NCBI GenBank assembly: GCA_035610365.1
Contig: CM069434.1
Location: 122,754,895-122,818,894 of the forward strand
Origin: Aquatica leii
Taxonomy: Eukaryota > Arthropoda > Insecta > Coleoptera > Lampyridae
Reading direction: 5' to 3'
DNA: 64,000 nucleotides
Shown: one piece after another, positions 1 through 12,523 of the stretch
Numbering within the stretch: the stretch's first letter is position 1
Layout: the number at the start of each line of letters is the position of its first letter
Made by a program: the position numbers and the translations under genes
The notes under the pieces: model-generated
What the model saw: the letters and a program-made list of their open reading frames with translations, nothing else
The model's database searches: none
Told to the model about the DNA's origin: nothing

Positions 1-690
1 TAATAGTCACTCTACCCAATTCCGAGGGAAGGAACTGGACAGGAACTGGAGGCACGGCTGACAGACGCAACCCGTCTTGTCCATGTCGGTAAATCTAGAC
101 CTAGTTCTGAAACTCGGTTCAATCTTCAGACAGGAACTTGGGACACGGCGTGGGCCTTAGGGTTTTACCAGCGCCGGTAAACCGGGACCTAGGTCTGAAG
201 AGAGAGGAAAGGCCGAGTTCTATTATACAAAAGCATGGCAAGGGGGCTAGTCTCTCCGGCAGAGTACCCAATTCCAGTATCCACAGTATGCTGGTGCAAT
301 TATGCGAAAAGGGCGAGGGCTGTTCGAACATTGCAAGGTAGCAGAGGAATCCATTTTTGTAAGACGGAGGAGATTGCGACGGCGACTCGTCCAACGTTGT
401 GCGGCGCTGTCCGGTGCTCTATCAACTGGTGTCGGCCTCTCGGTGGCGTAAGAACTAGCCTTGGCACAGATTGGTCGTCGACTTATTCCGTCGTGCGACA
501 TGTCCCTTAATAGGAAGGGGGGTGCTACGGCACTCTATCCCCGCCTTGTTCTACTGCTACCCCCCTTTTATGGGCGTGTGCAAAGCTGGTTTGGGGTGCT
601 GCACTGGCCAGCTAACATCGACCAGAAATAAGCGTCAGAAAGGATGTGTCCGTTCCGAGTTATATATAATACACTGATACATTATATAAT
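1..690. other. Unclassified GC-rich segment at window edge
   Basis: The first ~690 bases are clearly richer in G and C than the flanking DNA and switch abruptly to AT-rich sequence near 660-690. Two imperfect direct repeats are visible: a block near 85-115 containing CTAGACCTAGTTCTGAA recurs near 173-200 as a diverged version, and CCCAATTCC occurs near 17 and 268. The short open frames here do not resemble any family I recognise. It could be the end of a mobile element extending beyond the window. No function is assigned. Confidence 0.3.
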
Positions 691-1499
691 ACACTGATTT
701 TGGTTTGAGGAGATGGATAGTTGATGAATAGTTGACAGTCGTTCGAAGTGCCTTAAGTAACGGAAGGTGGTTGGGTGGTAAACTCGCTCCCGGTGGATGA
801 AGTAATACCGTGGAAATTATGCAGAAAACGTAAATTTTTAGTGCAATTAGTAGAGTTTTGTTACTCCTTGTTCGTAAAATCTACGGCTTTAAAAAAAATT
901 AAGTTATACGACGTGGTTATATCTTCGCCTTGGTGGCGTTTTTTTTTGAGAATCTTCCGTACGGAACATAGTCCTTTGGGGGACCCCTTCAGCATTTCTT
1001 TCCGGTTATATTTGGCAACCTAGAATCAATCACAAGTTCTTTCCTGGATTTATTACGACAATTTGAGGTATTTATTTTGTGAATTTGATTTACGCGTTTT
1101 AAAAGTTTGAGTTTTAAGAAAAACAATGAGTGTTGCAAATTAACGATTTTATCGATAATACAATTAGTAAATGGTAATTGTCCGAATTTATCAAAACTAC
1201 ATGTGACAAAATTTCTTTGTGTTAAAAATTTATGTATGACGTTAACCGGAAAATTTACTCATTTCACAATTTATTATTAGATATTCTTCGTGGTTTTAAA
1301 AGAAATAAATTTATTTTATTTTGTATTTAATTAATTTCTATCAAATGCGGACATGGCCGTGTATTAGTTAATTCAGATTTTCTATTATTTTTTTATGATT
1401 TTTTAATTTGTTTAATTTCTTTAAATTTTGTTTGTTTTGTTACAATTATTCATTTCACTTTAATTTTAACTTTCATGTTTAACTTACAATTTTTTTATA
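691..1499. other. AT-rich intergenic DNA, nothing recognised
   Basis: AT-rich sequence with homopolymer runs and no convincing coding frame. An 82-codon open frame at 775-1023 (+) has no recognisable domain and is probably chance. The right end merges into the probable 3' untranslated part of the minus-strand LINE that follows. Confidence 0.4.
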
Positions 1500-1603
1500 T
1501 TTTATTATTATATATATATTTTTTTATTATAAGTTTAACTTTATTCGTTGCCATTTGGCTTACAAATTTGATCGTGTTGTCTATACATATATACTACATT
1601 TTC

Positions 1604-4600
1604 TTATCCCTTCTCCCCCCTTAACTTTTTCCTCCTGCTCCATACTTCCTCCATCCATTCCGCTCCTTTTCCGTTTTCATCTAAGATTTCCACTATTTTC
1701 ATCACATTTTCTCTTAGTTCCCTGCATTTCTTTCTCATGTGGTTCAGATCTTCCATTTGTTCTCCACATAGCCTGCACAACTTTTCTGGTTCTTCCTTCC
1801 AATATTTGTTCCCTAACTCCTCGTTGCCACATCTGAACCTTGCTACCATTTTTTTCTTTTTGTTGCTTTTAATCTCTCTATCTTTTAAATATTCCAGCAC
1901 TCCTTCACCCTTGATATCTTTATAATTCCTATTATATCTGCCCTCTTTTATCTTTGTCCATCTTTCTTGTTTTTCGATGTCTTTATCTCTCCTTATTATT
2001 TCTTCCCTTATCCCTACTCCCTCTTCTCTTAATCTCTCCACTTCTTCACTCGCGTACCCCTTTCTTTTGTAATACTCTTCCCTGCCCTCCTGCCCGTACT
2101 TCACTTTCCCTCCCTTTATCTCTTTCCAACATTCTTGCAGTATTTTGCAATCTGTTCTTTCCCTCATTTCTTCCTCGTATTTTATTGCTCTTTTTCCTGT
2201 CTCTACCCTTATTTTTTCTATCTGTACCTCCTCTCTCACAATATACCCCGGTGTATCCCTGTCCAATCCTAACACCCATCTCCAGTATTTTTCCTGTAGC
2301 CCCTCTACCTCCCTCCACTCCTTCCAGCCCCATATTTCCGCTCCATACATTACCACCCCCTTTATTAATTTTTCAAACAACAATTTTCTTTTTTTATATC
2401 CATCTTGAATACTCTTTCCCCCACACCCCAGACTTGTCCTATTAGCCTGTTTCCTTTCTTCACCCTTTCCTTTATGTGTTCTCCCTCTTTATTATCCTGT
2501 TTCATCGTGTAGCCCAGGTATGTAAATTCCTTCACTTGTTGCACTTTCTCATCATTCCATCTCCACTCCTCTCTTTTTCTTTTCCCCCCTCCTTTTCTAA
2601 ATATCATTATCTTTGTTTTCTCCGTGTTTACTTCCATATTTTTTTTCATATATTTTTCTAGCGTTTTCATCATCTTTTTCATTTCCTTTTCCTCCTTAGC
2701 CACCAGCACTACGTCATCCGCATACGCCAACGACCATACCTTAGCTTTCCCTACCACTATCCCTCCTGTCTGTTGTCCTCTCATTGTCTCTTCCAGATCC
2801 CCCGTATATACCGAGAACAGGCTTGGGCTCAGTGGACATCCCTACCTCAACCCTCTCTTTGTTATGAATTTCTCACTCTCTTCCCCATTCACTTTAACCC
2901 TGCTTCTCGTTTTTTCGTATATTTCCTCTATTCTTTGTATTAATCTTTCATTGATTTTTTTTCTTTTCATATATTCCCACAGCTTTTCCCTATTCACTTT
3001 GTCAAAAGCAGCTTTTAGATCTACGAATAGTGCCACCATTTTCCCTCTTTTATTTCTAGTTCTTTATTTGCTAAGTGTTTCAGTATATATATGTTGTCTA
3101 TCGCCCTTCTTCCTTTTCTGAATCCCGCTTGTCCGTCGGGTACCAAACTTCTTTCCTCTATTTCCTTCTGTAGTCTATCTTGCAGTATTGTCGCGTACAA
3201 TTTGTATGCCGTGCTCAATAATGTTACCCCTCTATAATTCTTGACTTTATTTTTTTCGCCTTTTTTATGTATTGGGCATATTATTCCCTCTCTCCATCTC
3301 TCTGGAAATCCTTCCCCTTTCCATATTTTCTTTAGTATTTCCGTCATCCTTTTTGCTACATTTTCTCCCCCGTATATCCACTCTTCTCCTTGTATCCCGT
3401 CTTCTCCTGTCGCCTTTCCTTTTTTTATATTCTTTATCGCCTCTATTACTTCTTCCCTTATTCTATCCCTATCTCCTTCTTCTTGTCTTACTACCGCGTC
3501 TTTTCTTTTTTCTTTTTCCTGCTTTTGTTCTTCCCCTCCCAACAGGTTCCGAAAATATATCTCCCATTCTTTAATTTTTATTCCCTTCGTCGTCCTGTTT
3601 TTTTTCCTCTGCTTCTTTAGGTACTTCCATACATCTTCTTCCGTTTTTATTTCTTTAATCTGCTCCTCTTGTTTCTTTTTGTTTTCCTCCTTCTTTCTGT
3701 CGCATGTTTTTTTGTATATTTTTACTGCTTCTTTGTATTCTTCTTTTTCTTTCTTTCCTTTTTCCACTGTCTTAATGCTCTTCTTGCATTTTTCTTTGCT
3801 TCCTTGCATTCCTTATCCCACCATTTCTTCCATCCAGTTTTCTCCCCCTTCCATTTTCTAAATCTGACTCTCTCTGTTGCTTTCTCCATCATCTCTCTCA
3901 TTTCCTCTACACTTTCTTGTAATTCCTTCCCTATCCATACCGTTATCCCTATTCTCTCTTTATATCTTTTTATACTCTCTTCTGTCCACTTTTTTTTAGT
4001 TATGTACTTCTCCTCTTCCTCTCTCTCTTCTCTTTCCCTTCCTTCCATTGTCAATTCCAGTGGTTGATGGTCTGACTCTACCCTTTCTCCCACCTTAAAT
4101 GTCTTTACTTTTTCTGCGGCCTCTTCATTTGTCATTACAAAATCTATTATTGATTCTCCCCTTCCTCCTATGTACGTAAATTCCCCCTTTCCATCTTCTT
4201 CTCTGTTCCCGTTCATTATTTCCCACCCTTTTTCGTTGCATAATTCCAGCAGTTCCTCTCCCTCTTTATTTATCACCTTGTCCTTTGTTTGTCTCTTTCC
4301 TGTCCCTTTTCTTTCTTGTATTTCCCTCTCTTCCCTATTCTTGCGTTGAAGTCCCCTCCTACTATTATCAATCCCTCTTCCCTCTCTTCTATCATCTCTT
4401 CTATGTTTTTCCTTGTCTCTTTCATTCTACTGCTATAAACCGTCACTACTTTTATTTTTGTTTTTCCCCACTGTATGTTCCTTTCTACAACTCCTCTTCT
4501 CTGTTGCACTTTCTCTTTCTTTTCCTGGCTCAACCATTTTTCTTATTCCCGTTATTATACCCCCTTTGCTCTCCCTTTTTCTTTTCTCTTTCTGCATGTT

Positions 4601-4790
4601 GCACCACCCACTCAAATTCCTCCGGCAACTCTTTTCCCACCACTCCCATTCTTTTTCTTCCATCCATGTTTCCTGTAATCCCACTACATCCTGTTCCTTG
4701 ATGGACTTCCAGAAATCATGTTCCTTGTTTTTATTCCCGCTACGTTCCAAAACAATACTCTCAGCTCACTCACCTCCCCTGTGCTTCTTC
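1604..4790 (-). pseudogene. LINE ORF2: AP-endonuclease, reverse transcriptase, zinc knuckle
   Basis: Reading down the minus strand: endonuclease start near 4790-4775 (FWNVAG), QETWMEE near 4680, GGDFNARIG near 4360 and the SDHQPLEL motif near 4070 form the AP-endonuclease. The RT follows with IICPIHKKG, YRGVTLLST, GQAGFRKGR, LFVDLKAAFDKV (near 3020) and the catalytic YADD at 2713-2724. A thumb region comes next, and the C-terminus carries the zinc knuckle CRLCGEQMEDLNHMRKKC (near 1770-1720). These are the enzymes for nicking the target and priming cDNA synthesis. The frame is broken near 4700, 4440-4530, 4275, 3720-3810, 3030, 2785-2840 and 2370. Catalytic motifs are still readable, which suggests a moderately young copy. 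Confidence 0.9.
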
Positions 4791-4899
4791 CTTACTTTCT
4801 TTTTTCTTCCTTCTTTTTCTTTTCCATTTCCATCTCTCATTATTCCTTTTCTTTGCCATTTCGTCACCTTTCTCTCCTTTACCACCCCCCCTTTGCCCT

Positions 4900-5640
4900 T
4901 TAGTTTTTTGCCTTTTGGTTCCCCAATTTCTCTCCCCTTTCTCTGCTCAGTCCCCTATCCTTGTCGTTCCATATGTATCTGTCTCCGTCTATCTCCATTT
5001 TTCTGTACCCTACCCATACTGCTTTTCCCTCCGCTCTTTTTTCCACCGCTATGTTCATTATTTCTCTTTGCACTCTTCTTTCCTCCCATGTCAAATCGTG
5101 ACTTATATATATTCTTGTATTCTTTAATTTCTTCTTCTCCGCAATTACCTTCTGTTTTTCCTCCCATCCTCCGAATTCCGCCACCACCATCTCATTTTTC
5201 TTCTCTTTGTTTATTACTTTTTCACCTCTACTTTTACATTTAATTTTTCTTCCAGCATCACTGCTAAATCTTTTGTGGTTTTTCACTTCTCCACCACTTT
5301 ATCACAATATTATTCTTTCTTTTCCATCTTTCCTCGTCTTCCGCTTTTTCTCCAGTTTTTCTATTCTCTCCACCAGTTTCTCTTTTTCTTTCTCCCACTT
5401 CTTTTTCATTTCTTTGATTTCTTGTCTTATTCCTTGCATATTTTCTTCCATCTGTTTCATCATTTCTCTCATTAATTCTTTTAATTCCTCCATTTCTTTC
5501 CTTCCTCCTTCTGTTCTTGCGGTTTTTCCTTCGCTCTACTCCGATATCTTTTTAATGTCTGGTGATCTTATTGTTTTCTTTCCTCTTTCAAATATTTGTT
5601 GCCTTTTTTTTTCCTCTTCCTCTCTCTCTCTTTTATTCAT
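4900..5640 (-). pseudogene. LINE ORF1 (coiled coil plus RRM-like RNA-binding protein)
   Basis: The best start is the ATG at 5640. From there the frame begins with an acidic and basic stretch containing RSPDIKK, hits one in-frame stop near 5537, and continues into a heptad-type coiled coil rich in K, E, M and L (5493-5302). A frame change near 5290 leads into a segment ending near 4900 with a block KNTRIYISHDLTWEERR, typical of the RRM and C-terminal domain of L1-type ORF1 proteins. Such proteins trimerise through the coiled coil and bind element RNA in the ribonucleoprotein particle. It lies directly upstream of ORF2. One stop and at least one frameshift make it non-functional. Confidence 0.75.
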
Positions 5641-5690
5641 CCCTTTCCCCCTTTTTTTATTACTTATTTATTTAGTTATTTATTTTTTTT

Positions 5691-8600
5691 TCAATTTAGT
5701 TACAAATATTAGCCACAAATATTAGAAAAAGTATATAAATAAAAGTTTGTACTTCACTGTTGTCAAAAGCGCGCGCTTGACTTTTAAACTAGCCCACGAT
5801 ATCCGCTTGCATTCGCACACGTTATCTGAGCCACCTATATCTTCTTATCTATAATTTTAATGTACTTATTTACTACTCACATTAAAACTGTACTTCTAAT
5901 CATTTCTTCAACTTCACAATCCTCAACACGCACACGTCAATTAATTGCTGTAAATCACTTTAAATTCATATTTTATTATTAGTTTTTTTTATTATTTAGC
6001 TCTAATTTATATAGCTTTTTTTTGCTTTGAGTCTTGATTGATTAAATAAATGTTAAATAGTTAAATGTAAGCAAGCTTTTAATTCCGTCGGCCTTCACGT
6101 TATGTGAATTTTTTTTCATTACAGAATTTAAGTAAGTAGTAATTTAAGTTCATTTAGAGTGTCTCCTTCAGGAGCGGACTTGTGGTTAGCAAGGGCCAGA
6201 ATTCCATTGAGCTTTACACCTTCCTGGCGCCTTTTGATTTTTGACTTTTCATTGTGTTTTCCAAATAATTACGGAATTTTGAATATAACCCATCCCGTCT
6301 TCACTGAGCAGTTGCAAAACTTCGTTTATGTTACTTTATTTCAGATAAGTGTTATTGTTCCAGCTTTTGCACGTAACAAACTTAAAAATAAAAAGCATGT
6401 TACGTAAATTTAACCGTAACTCAGTGCAGGCGACAGCTCAGAAAGCTTCGGAAAGAGAGTCTAGGATGGTACACGGTTTGCTAATTATAAGATAAATAAA
6501 AGGGCAAAAACAGTACAAATAGCCGAAAAAGTTGCAAAACACACTTTATAACAACGAATGTTTTTATTTCAACAAAGAGAAAAGCATTAAAAACGAGATA
6601 CAATTAGAGCAATTAAGGATTCGTTTATAAATATCATAGTTAATAATAATAATTTGGGTTAACTTTGCATTCAGAATGCATCTACGTTTGTGAATACAAC
6701 ACAAATGTCAAATATTACGAGCTTAAGCAAAGCACAGTGCACCGTTTAACTTATTACCTGCAAAAAAGTGTTATACTTAACTGTGACAACAAGCGTAATA
6801 TGCACGTATAGTCGTGCGTGCAAACGACTGAAAATGTAGAAAAATGAAATTTTATGAAACAAACAAATATAATAATAATATACAATTAACTAATAACACA
6901 TCCAACACAGATTTCTTAAAATTGCTGAAAAGTAAATTATTACATACATACAGCGTTATTACAAATAAATGCCACAGTTTCATACGATATGAGAAAAAAC
7001 CAAAGTTTCCCGACGTTAGTGTATATACTTTAGCAGGTGAGTCTTCCAATTTGTTCGTAAAGCTGTTTCCAACCATAGCAGTTAATACGGTAGTTTTAAT
7101 GTCTTCAATTAACATACCCATCCGGAACAATTCTCAAAGGTAAACGAACATATGCAAGTAACCAACGTTGCTAATGATAACATAGAAAAATCAAATTGCG
7201 ATGTAAAATGAAGATGCATCCTTACCCCGATGAATTCTTCATAACAGCCACATCCTAACCCGCCATTTACTATTCAAAATCAGTCTGGATAATTTAAGAT
7301 ATTAAAAAAATGTGAAAACTCACGGGCGCGACACTAGCACATAAGTGTGATTTTTTAACGCGCAAAATAAAAGTGACCTTTTTATTATGTACCCTGTATG
7401 TAAAATGACGTATCACTGGCCAAAATTCCTACAGTACGAAACCCACATCAAAATATTTTTAACATAAGTTTACCAAAAGAAAAAGGAAGCTTTCAAGCAA
7501 CTAACCAAAAAGTAGAAAATATAAAAAGAAAAGGATCAAATAAAGAATTAGATAGACGGAGAAAGATAAGACTAGATGTAAATGCTTGTTTTGTTCTTCC
7601 TTCCGTAGAAAAAATGAAATTGCTGACCAACTCTACGAGCTTAACCAACCTCACTAGAAGCAAACCTTTAGGAACAAACGAAAAAAAAGAAGAGATGTGG
7701 CATGCAGATGAACAATAAAAGAAAAAAGAATGAAGAAAAAGAAAGATAAGAAAGACGGAGAATGATAAGACTTGATGCAGATGTCTGGTTAGTTCTTCTA
7801 CCTGTAGAAGAACGAAAAAAATGACTACACAAGTGCTAAAAACTTAATATAATTAATAAAGCTAAAGGCTTAATCTCACAGTTACAATATTAATCAGAGT
7901 TAAGAACGTTGAAGGTATAAGATAAGTAAACAATATCGAAAATAAATTCTACAGGTAGCGACAGTTTGACGAAGTCAAATACCTCTTCGAAAGTAACCCA
8001 TCTTTAGTTGTACCGGGTGTCAATTGGTCCACTAAGTATTAGACATCAGTACAAAGGAAGATGCTTTTACTTTACGTAGTTGTGTCTGCAGGAAAAACTT
8101 CGAGGATTCGCTAACTTGCTGCAATTACGTTAAAATTAGCACCCAGCTTAGTAGCGAGAAAACCGCAACGAAGCATCCCCCCACACGGTTACTGCTTACA
8201 GTAATAAGATTTTTTTTTAACTTACGAAATGTGAAACTATAACTAAAAACACGTAACAAACGAAGTTATCATTATTTTTTAATCTTTATGAATCAACTGA
8301 TGAAAATTATAGATACTACTAAAAATTATCTTTTGATGATAGTAACTATCGATATATTCTTTAACAAATTACAGTTCGTTAATCAAACTTAGCATTAATC
8401 TAATATCTCTAGCTAAGACAAGAAATTTGAATAAAAAAATATAGCATTACAAACAAAAACTTTAAAAATCGTGTTTTTCTTAGTTTTCTTCTTTCCCAAA
8501 CAAACGAACTGAAATAGCGTCATTTATGACCTCTGTAAATTCCACTGTATCCAACATCAATTTATTCTTAAAATTGGTTTTTACTAATGAAATCGCAAGT

Positions 8601-9372
8601 AAAATACCATTTATTTCTTTTACCTTTACTGTTAAAAGTTCCTTAAATAGAAATATTTTCATGATCATTAAATTTTAATTAACCATTAGCAAAATTTTAC
8701 AATTGTCTTTTCTAATTATAAATTTATTCATTTTAATACATAATTATCATTCTAAAAAAAATATATATGAGACAGTTGTTAAATTAGCTTATAAAAACCT
8801 AAGTAATACAAGATTTCAAAATTTCTACATGTATAATAAAAAAACATTAAATAGATCTAATTAAAAAAAAACATATTTTTTTTATTGTACTAAAGTTTTC
8901 TTTATTATTTAATTACACTGATTTCTTAATTACAATTGTTGATTGTTACCGTTAATTTTAAGTTGTGCCTGTTGCTACTACACCTTTCGCTTTTTTTTGT
9001 ATATTGCCTATTTACCTTGAAATTGGATGCAATTAAAATCAATGTAAATCGAATAAACTTAAATTTCAAGTTCTTCCACTTTAACTATTATAAGTTTCAG
9101 GGTTTACTAAAAGTCAAGTTTATAAATTTTTGCTAAATTTTAAATATTTAATAATAAGGTTAATATTTATTAAGAAGCAGCTTTTTTATGGTAATAAAAT
9201 ATTTGTGTTAGTGAAAAAATATTGCTGTATAGTGTGATGGAGTATTTTCTAAATTTAGTACAGAATATATAATGCCATTTACAATTAGACACGTGTCTTA
9301 GTGACAAAAACGATTTCAGAAGTATATGTTAAGAAACATAATGGGAGAAGAAATTATGCTGCAGTTTTTTAC
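5691..9372. other. Long AT-rich non-coding stretch
   Basis: About 3.7 kb with no coding frame I can support. The part up to roughly 6100 may include the 5' untranslated region of the minus-strand LINE. Otherwise it shows poly(A)/poly(T) runs, scattered short open frames without domain signature, and one diverged direct repeat (separate entry). A less AT-rich patch at about 7960-8190 has no match I recognise. Confidence 0.4.
7550..7825. repeat. Two diverged direct-repeat units about 200 bp apart
   Basis: A block of about 65 bases starting near 7556 (AGACGGAGAAAGATAAGACT) recurs near 7756 with substitutions (AGACGGAGAATGATAAGACT), and similarity extends through a TTCTTC...GTAGAA segment in both. 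This looks like an old tandem duplication with a period of about 200 bp. No function is visible. Confidence 0.5.
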
Positions 9373-9879
9373 TAATCCAACAGTGGCGTAACTACCGCCG
9401 GTTCAGCGGAGCAACGCGGTGGGGCCTCCAACTACAACGGACCCCCATTTGAGTTTTTTTACTTGTTCGTTAGAGTTGAGAACAAAAAGTAATTATTTAT
9501 TTTGGTATGATTTTTTAAAATGAAAAATGGGGAAACAATTTTTTTCAATAAGATCCGTAAAATCTGTAGTAACGACTTTACGGGGCCTCCATTATTGTGG
9601 GACATTTAGGCTCCCAAATCTTACTATCAATCATTTGTTACACGATTGATAAAGAAATTTAATTTATTATAATTGTAGACAACATTCGTTTTTTCTTTCT
9701 TTCGTGTCTTGAAAAGGGCCCACCTGAGAATCTTGTTTTAAGTGATTTATAACTCTTCGACGTAACACCGAAATGAAAGGATTTACATGTCGCGTATGGA
9801 TCCCGTCTGGGGGCCCCGGTTCCAGATGTTCAATTTAATTACTAAGCATAAAAATTGTGATATTAACAAAACGTATAAC

Positions 9880-12352
9880 AATCTTATATATACTAAACAG
9901 GGTTCAACAGCGAATTTTGGCCGAAGTTGATCGGGCAGTTTATGTACACTGCGCTGCCCACAATTTAAATCTTGTGTTGAATGATGCGTTGAATGGCATT
10001 TTGGAGGTCAGCAAGTTTTTCGCAACGTTAGAGAAACTGTACGTTTTTTTCGCTGTCAGCATCAAGCGTTGGGCCTTGCTCTTAGAAATACTAACATCAG
10101 CGGAGAAGGCAAGCGACCTACGATTGAAACGTTTGTGCCTTACCAGGTGGTCCAGCAGAAATGATTCGCTTTTGGCTGTTTGTCACAGATGTTCGGATAT
10201 TTTACGCGCTTTGTCAAAAATAATCTTAACCAGTAAGAGCCCATCTGAGCGAGCAGATGCGTGCAATTTAAAGAAAGAAATCAAGACGTTTGAGTTTGTC
10301 TTCCAGGTTGTGCTACATTCACATATCTTGAACGCGACCAATGCCGTTTCACAAAATCTCCAAAAGTCTGATTTTGATCTGTGGCAAGTCCGAGATCTGA
10401 TTGAAGCAGCCCGAAAAGATTTAACGGATTTTAGAGGTCACTTCGACAAAACCAAATCCGATGCAGTGAAGCTGGCTGCCGCATGGGGTGTGAAACCGGA
10501 ATTTTCTTTAAAACGGGTTAAAAAGACGAAGCGCCATTTTGACGAATGTTACAAGCTGTTAGGGTTTTACGAACCTTGCACGGCTAAACTCGCAATAGTC
10601 GGAGATGGGTAGGTCCACAAGAAATATATAAAAGATGTTTCAGGGCGCCAGAGCTTATCCCAAAGTAATACTTCTGTTCGCTCACAACAGAATGGTTCAG
10701 AACTTGTAACAACTCGAAGATTCGTAATCCCTCTACTCAGCTGTTCGAGTAGCCCAAATTGGTTTGTAGGGAACAATAATCACAAGAGAAAGAATTAACA
10801 ACTTTAATCGCTTTCAGTCTATCATTAACATTTATCACAGTTGTATTTATACTAAGCAAAAGTCATTATACATCGAAGTCGGAGATACTAGAGACTAGAA
10901 GAGTTTACACTAATTATTAACAACGGTAATAACCTGTGATTTTTGTAACAAGTCAATTTAGAGAATTATAGAAAAAAAAGTTAAGATCTCGATGCCTACA
11001 ACATCGGCAACCCACCACACACAATTACAATGATCCGAAGTACATGTCCTTCAACTACATACAATATGCGAGACAGTAATTTCACTGATTGTAAATACCC
11101 TATTGGTAGCTACACGTTATAAGTATTCACTAACGTTAAATTAGCACGAATCGTGTCACAACCCCAACTCACAACTGATAGTTCGGCTAAAACAATTTCG
11201 TATTAAGTAATTCATGAAATCTATCTCACACAAAAAAAACAAAAAAACGTGCATCGACTACTGTATATAGTGATGACCAAAAATAGGTAGCTGATAAGAT
11301 AATTAACGTCGTGTCATCCACGTGTAGCACTCTTTGCCCTGGGAAGGATTCGCAAGACCCCAATTTCGTGGCGTGGAAACCGCCTTCCGCCAGCGCACGT
11401 GTACGGTAACGCGATGACTTATTTAGCAGTAGTTTCCCATATCCACTTATCGAGAACGTAAAATGTTCGAAATGGAGGAAAGAAAAATGGCTGTTAAAAG
11501 GAAGAAAGAATTACGAACGAATTTTTAATAAATGACGGCAGTAGCTTACCCTGTAACGCTTCAAATAAATTAGATAATTAACTAATTATAATTGGTTTTC
11601 CATTTTTTTTCGGATGTTATCGGATATACAGAATATTCACCACATACAGACCATCTTATTCATTCACCGTATGACGATTTTCCGCCAAATGACAACCAAC
11701 GAGAAAGCGATCGTTAGAGGGCGTCAAAACCCGAATCTAATTTCAAGTCGAAATACATGGGCGTACGTAAAGAAAATTTCGTCCGTAACACGAACTTTGC
11801 GAAGACCAACATCTGTCTGACGGCGAGAAACGATTCCAAGTAAATGTTTACTATGTGTGTTTGGATATTGTAGTCACTCAATTGAGACACCGATTTGTTG
11901 GCTTGAGCCAAATTGTCGATTCGTTCGCGATAATTCAGCCACAGAATTTATTGCAGTTTTCTGAAGAACTTGCGAAGCGGTGCGAAAAGTTCAGCGAAAT
12001 GTACTACGACGACGTAACCGATCAACTGTTAAATCAACTCTTGTCCTTGCGAAACTGTCTGAAGGACCAATTGCCGAAAATCCGTTCCATCAGAGAGTTG
12101 GCTAGTTTCCCGGAAGTGTGTTCCGTACTTTTACTCTTCTTGACAATTTCCGTGACAGTTGCAACGGCAGAGCGATCATTCTCGAAACGGAAGATAATCA
12201 AAAATTACCTTCGAAACTCGGTGGGACAAGATAGGTTGGCGGACTTGAGTATTATGTCCATAGAGAACAAGGTAACCAACTCCTTGAAAGCGAATCTGGA
12301 CGAGATTATCGATGCGTTCGTTAAAACGAAAGTCCGGAGGGTTAGAGTCTAA
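9880..12352 (+). pseudogene. hAT transposase, ZMYM1-like, interrupted and frameshifted
   Basis: The first block (to about 10600) has YVHCAAHNLNLVLNDAL and LCLTRWSSRNDSLLAV, characteristic of the RNase-H-fold/DUF4371 region of ZMYM1-like hAT transposases. The second block (about 11800-12352) has the remnant GEKRFQVNVYYVCLDI (in another frame from the downstream ORF) and the C-terminal hAT dimerisation motif TVATAERSFSKRKIIKNYLR near 12150-12210. Between them lies about 1.1 kb of unrelated sequence. The N-terminal third (BED/TTF zinc finger) is missing or unrecognisable. A transposase would excise and reinsert the element; this copy cannot. Confidence 0.85.
10613..11720. other. Foreign insertion within the hAT transposase gene
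   Basis: Transposase similarity stops near 10560-10610 and resumes near 11720-11790. The intervening ~1.1 kb is AT-rich non-coding sequence that does not fit the family. It may be a small non-autonomous element or an LTR remnant (a TGTAACAACTCG stretch begins near 10706), but I could not identify matching ends or a target duplication. Confidence 0.45.
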
Positions 12353-12523
12353 GTATGTTATCCTTATACTGTAAATAGATGGTTCTTAAACGTTCGAAAT
12401 ACGCAAATGAAAACAGTGTCTAAAATTTTCCTTTTTCCCCCTTTTTTTTTGCTTGTAAGCTGGGGCCCCGGACCGACTATGCATCGGGGCCCCGGGAGGG
12501 ATCGTTACGCCACTGTAATTTAA

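Larger units (their letters stand above)
1500..5690 (-). mobile_element. Nearly full-length non-LTR retrotransposon (LINE), decayed
   Basis: A minus-strand element with ORF1 (from 5640 down) followed by ORF2 (about 4790 down to 1604) and a short AT-rich 3' region to about 1500. The sense strand is extremely purine-rich, which is why the plus strand shows long pyrimidine tracts. ORF1 has a coiled coil and an RRM-like region without zinc knuckles. ORF2 has an AP-endonuclease, reverse transcriptase and a C-terminal zinc knuckle. At least six frameshifts and stops split the reading frames, so the copy is dead. The clade is left open: the two-ORF plan with an N-terminal AP endonuclease fits Jockey, I, R1 or L1-like lineages, and only a tree would decide. 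Confidence 0.9.
9381..12515 (+). mobile_element. hAT DNA transposon (ZMYM1-like transposase) with TIRs and TSD
   Basis: Both termini are visible. The left end starts CAGTGGCGTAACTACCG at 9381, and the reverse complement of the right end starts CAGTGGCGTAACGATCC (ending at 12515), giving 12 perfect terminal inverted-repeat bases. It is flanked by an 8-bp target duplication, TAATCCAA (9373-9380) and TAATTTAA (12516-12523), differing by two C/T transitions. GGGGCC-rich subterminal motifs occur at both ends. Inside is a broken hAT transposase. The 8-bp duplication and CAG-type ends are diagnostic of hAT. The element is inactive. Confidence 0.92.

Noticed and set aside
2624-5243. Long plus-strand open frames (for example 4413-5243, 276 codons; 3241-3861) rich in S, F, L
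   Set aside because: They are antisense to the purine-rich LINE ORFs and have only the composition expected of such shadows; the minus strand carries RT and endonuclease motifs.
6844-7143. 99-codon frame as a gene
   Set aside because: N/K/S/T-rich composition of AT-rich DNA, no domain, and an equally long antisense frame.
10706-11600. Solo LTR within the hAT element starting TGTAACAACTCG
   Set aside because: No matching CA end or target duplication could be located.
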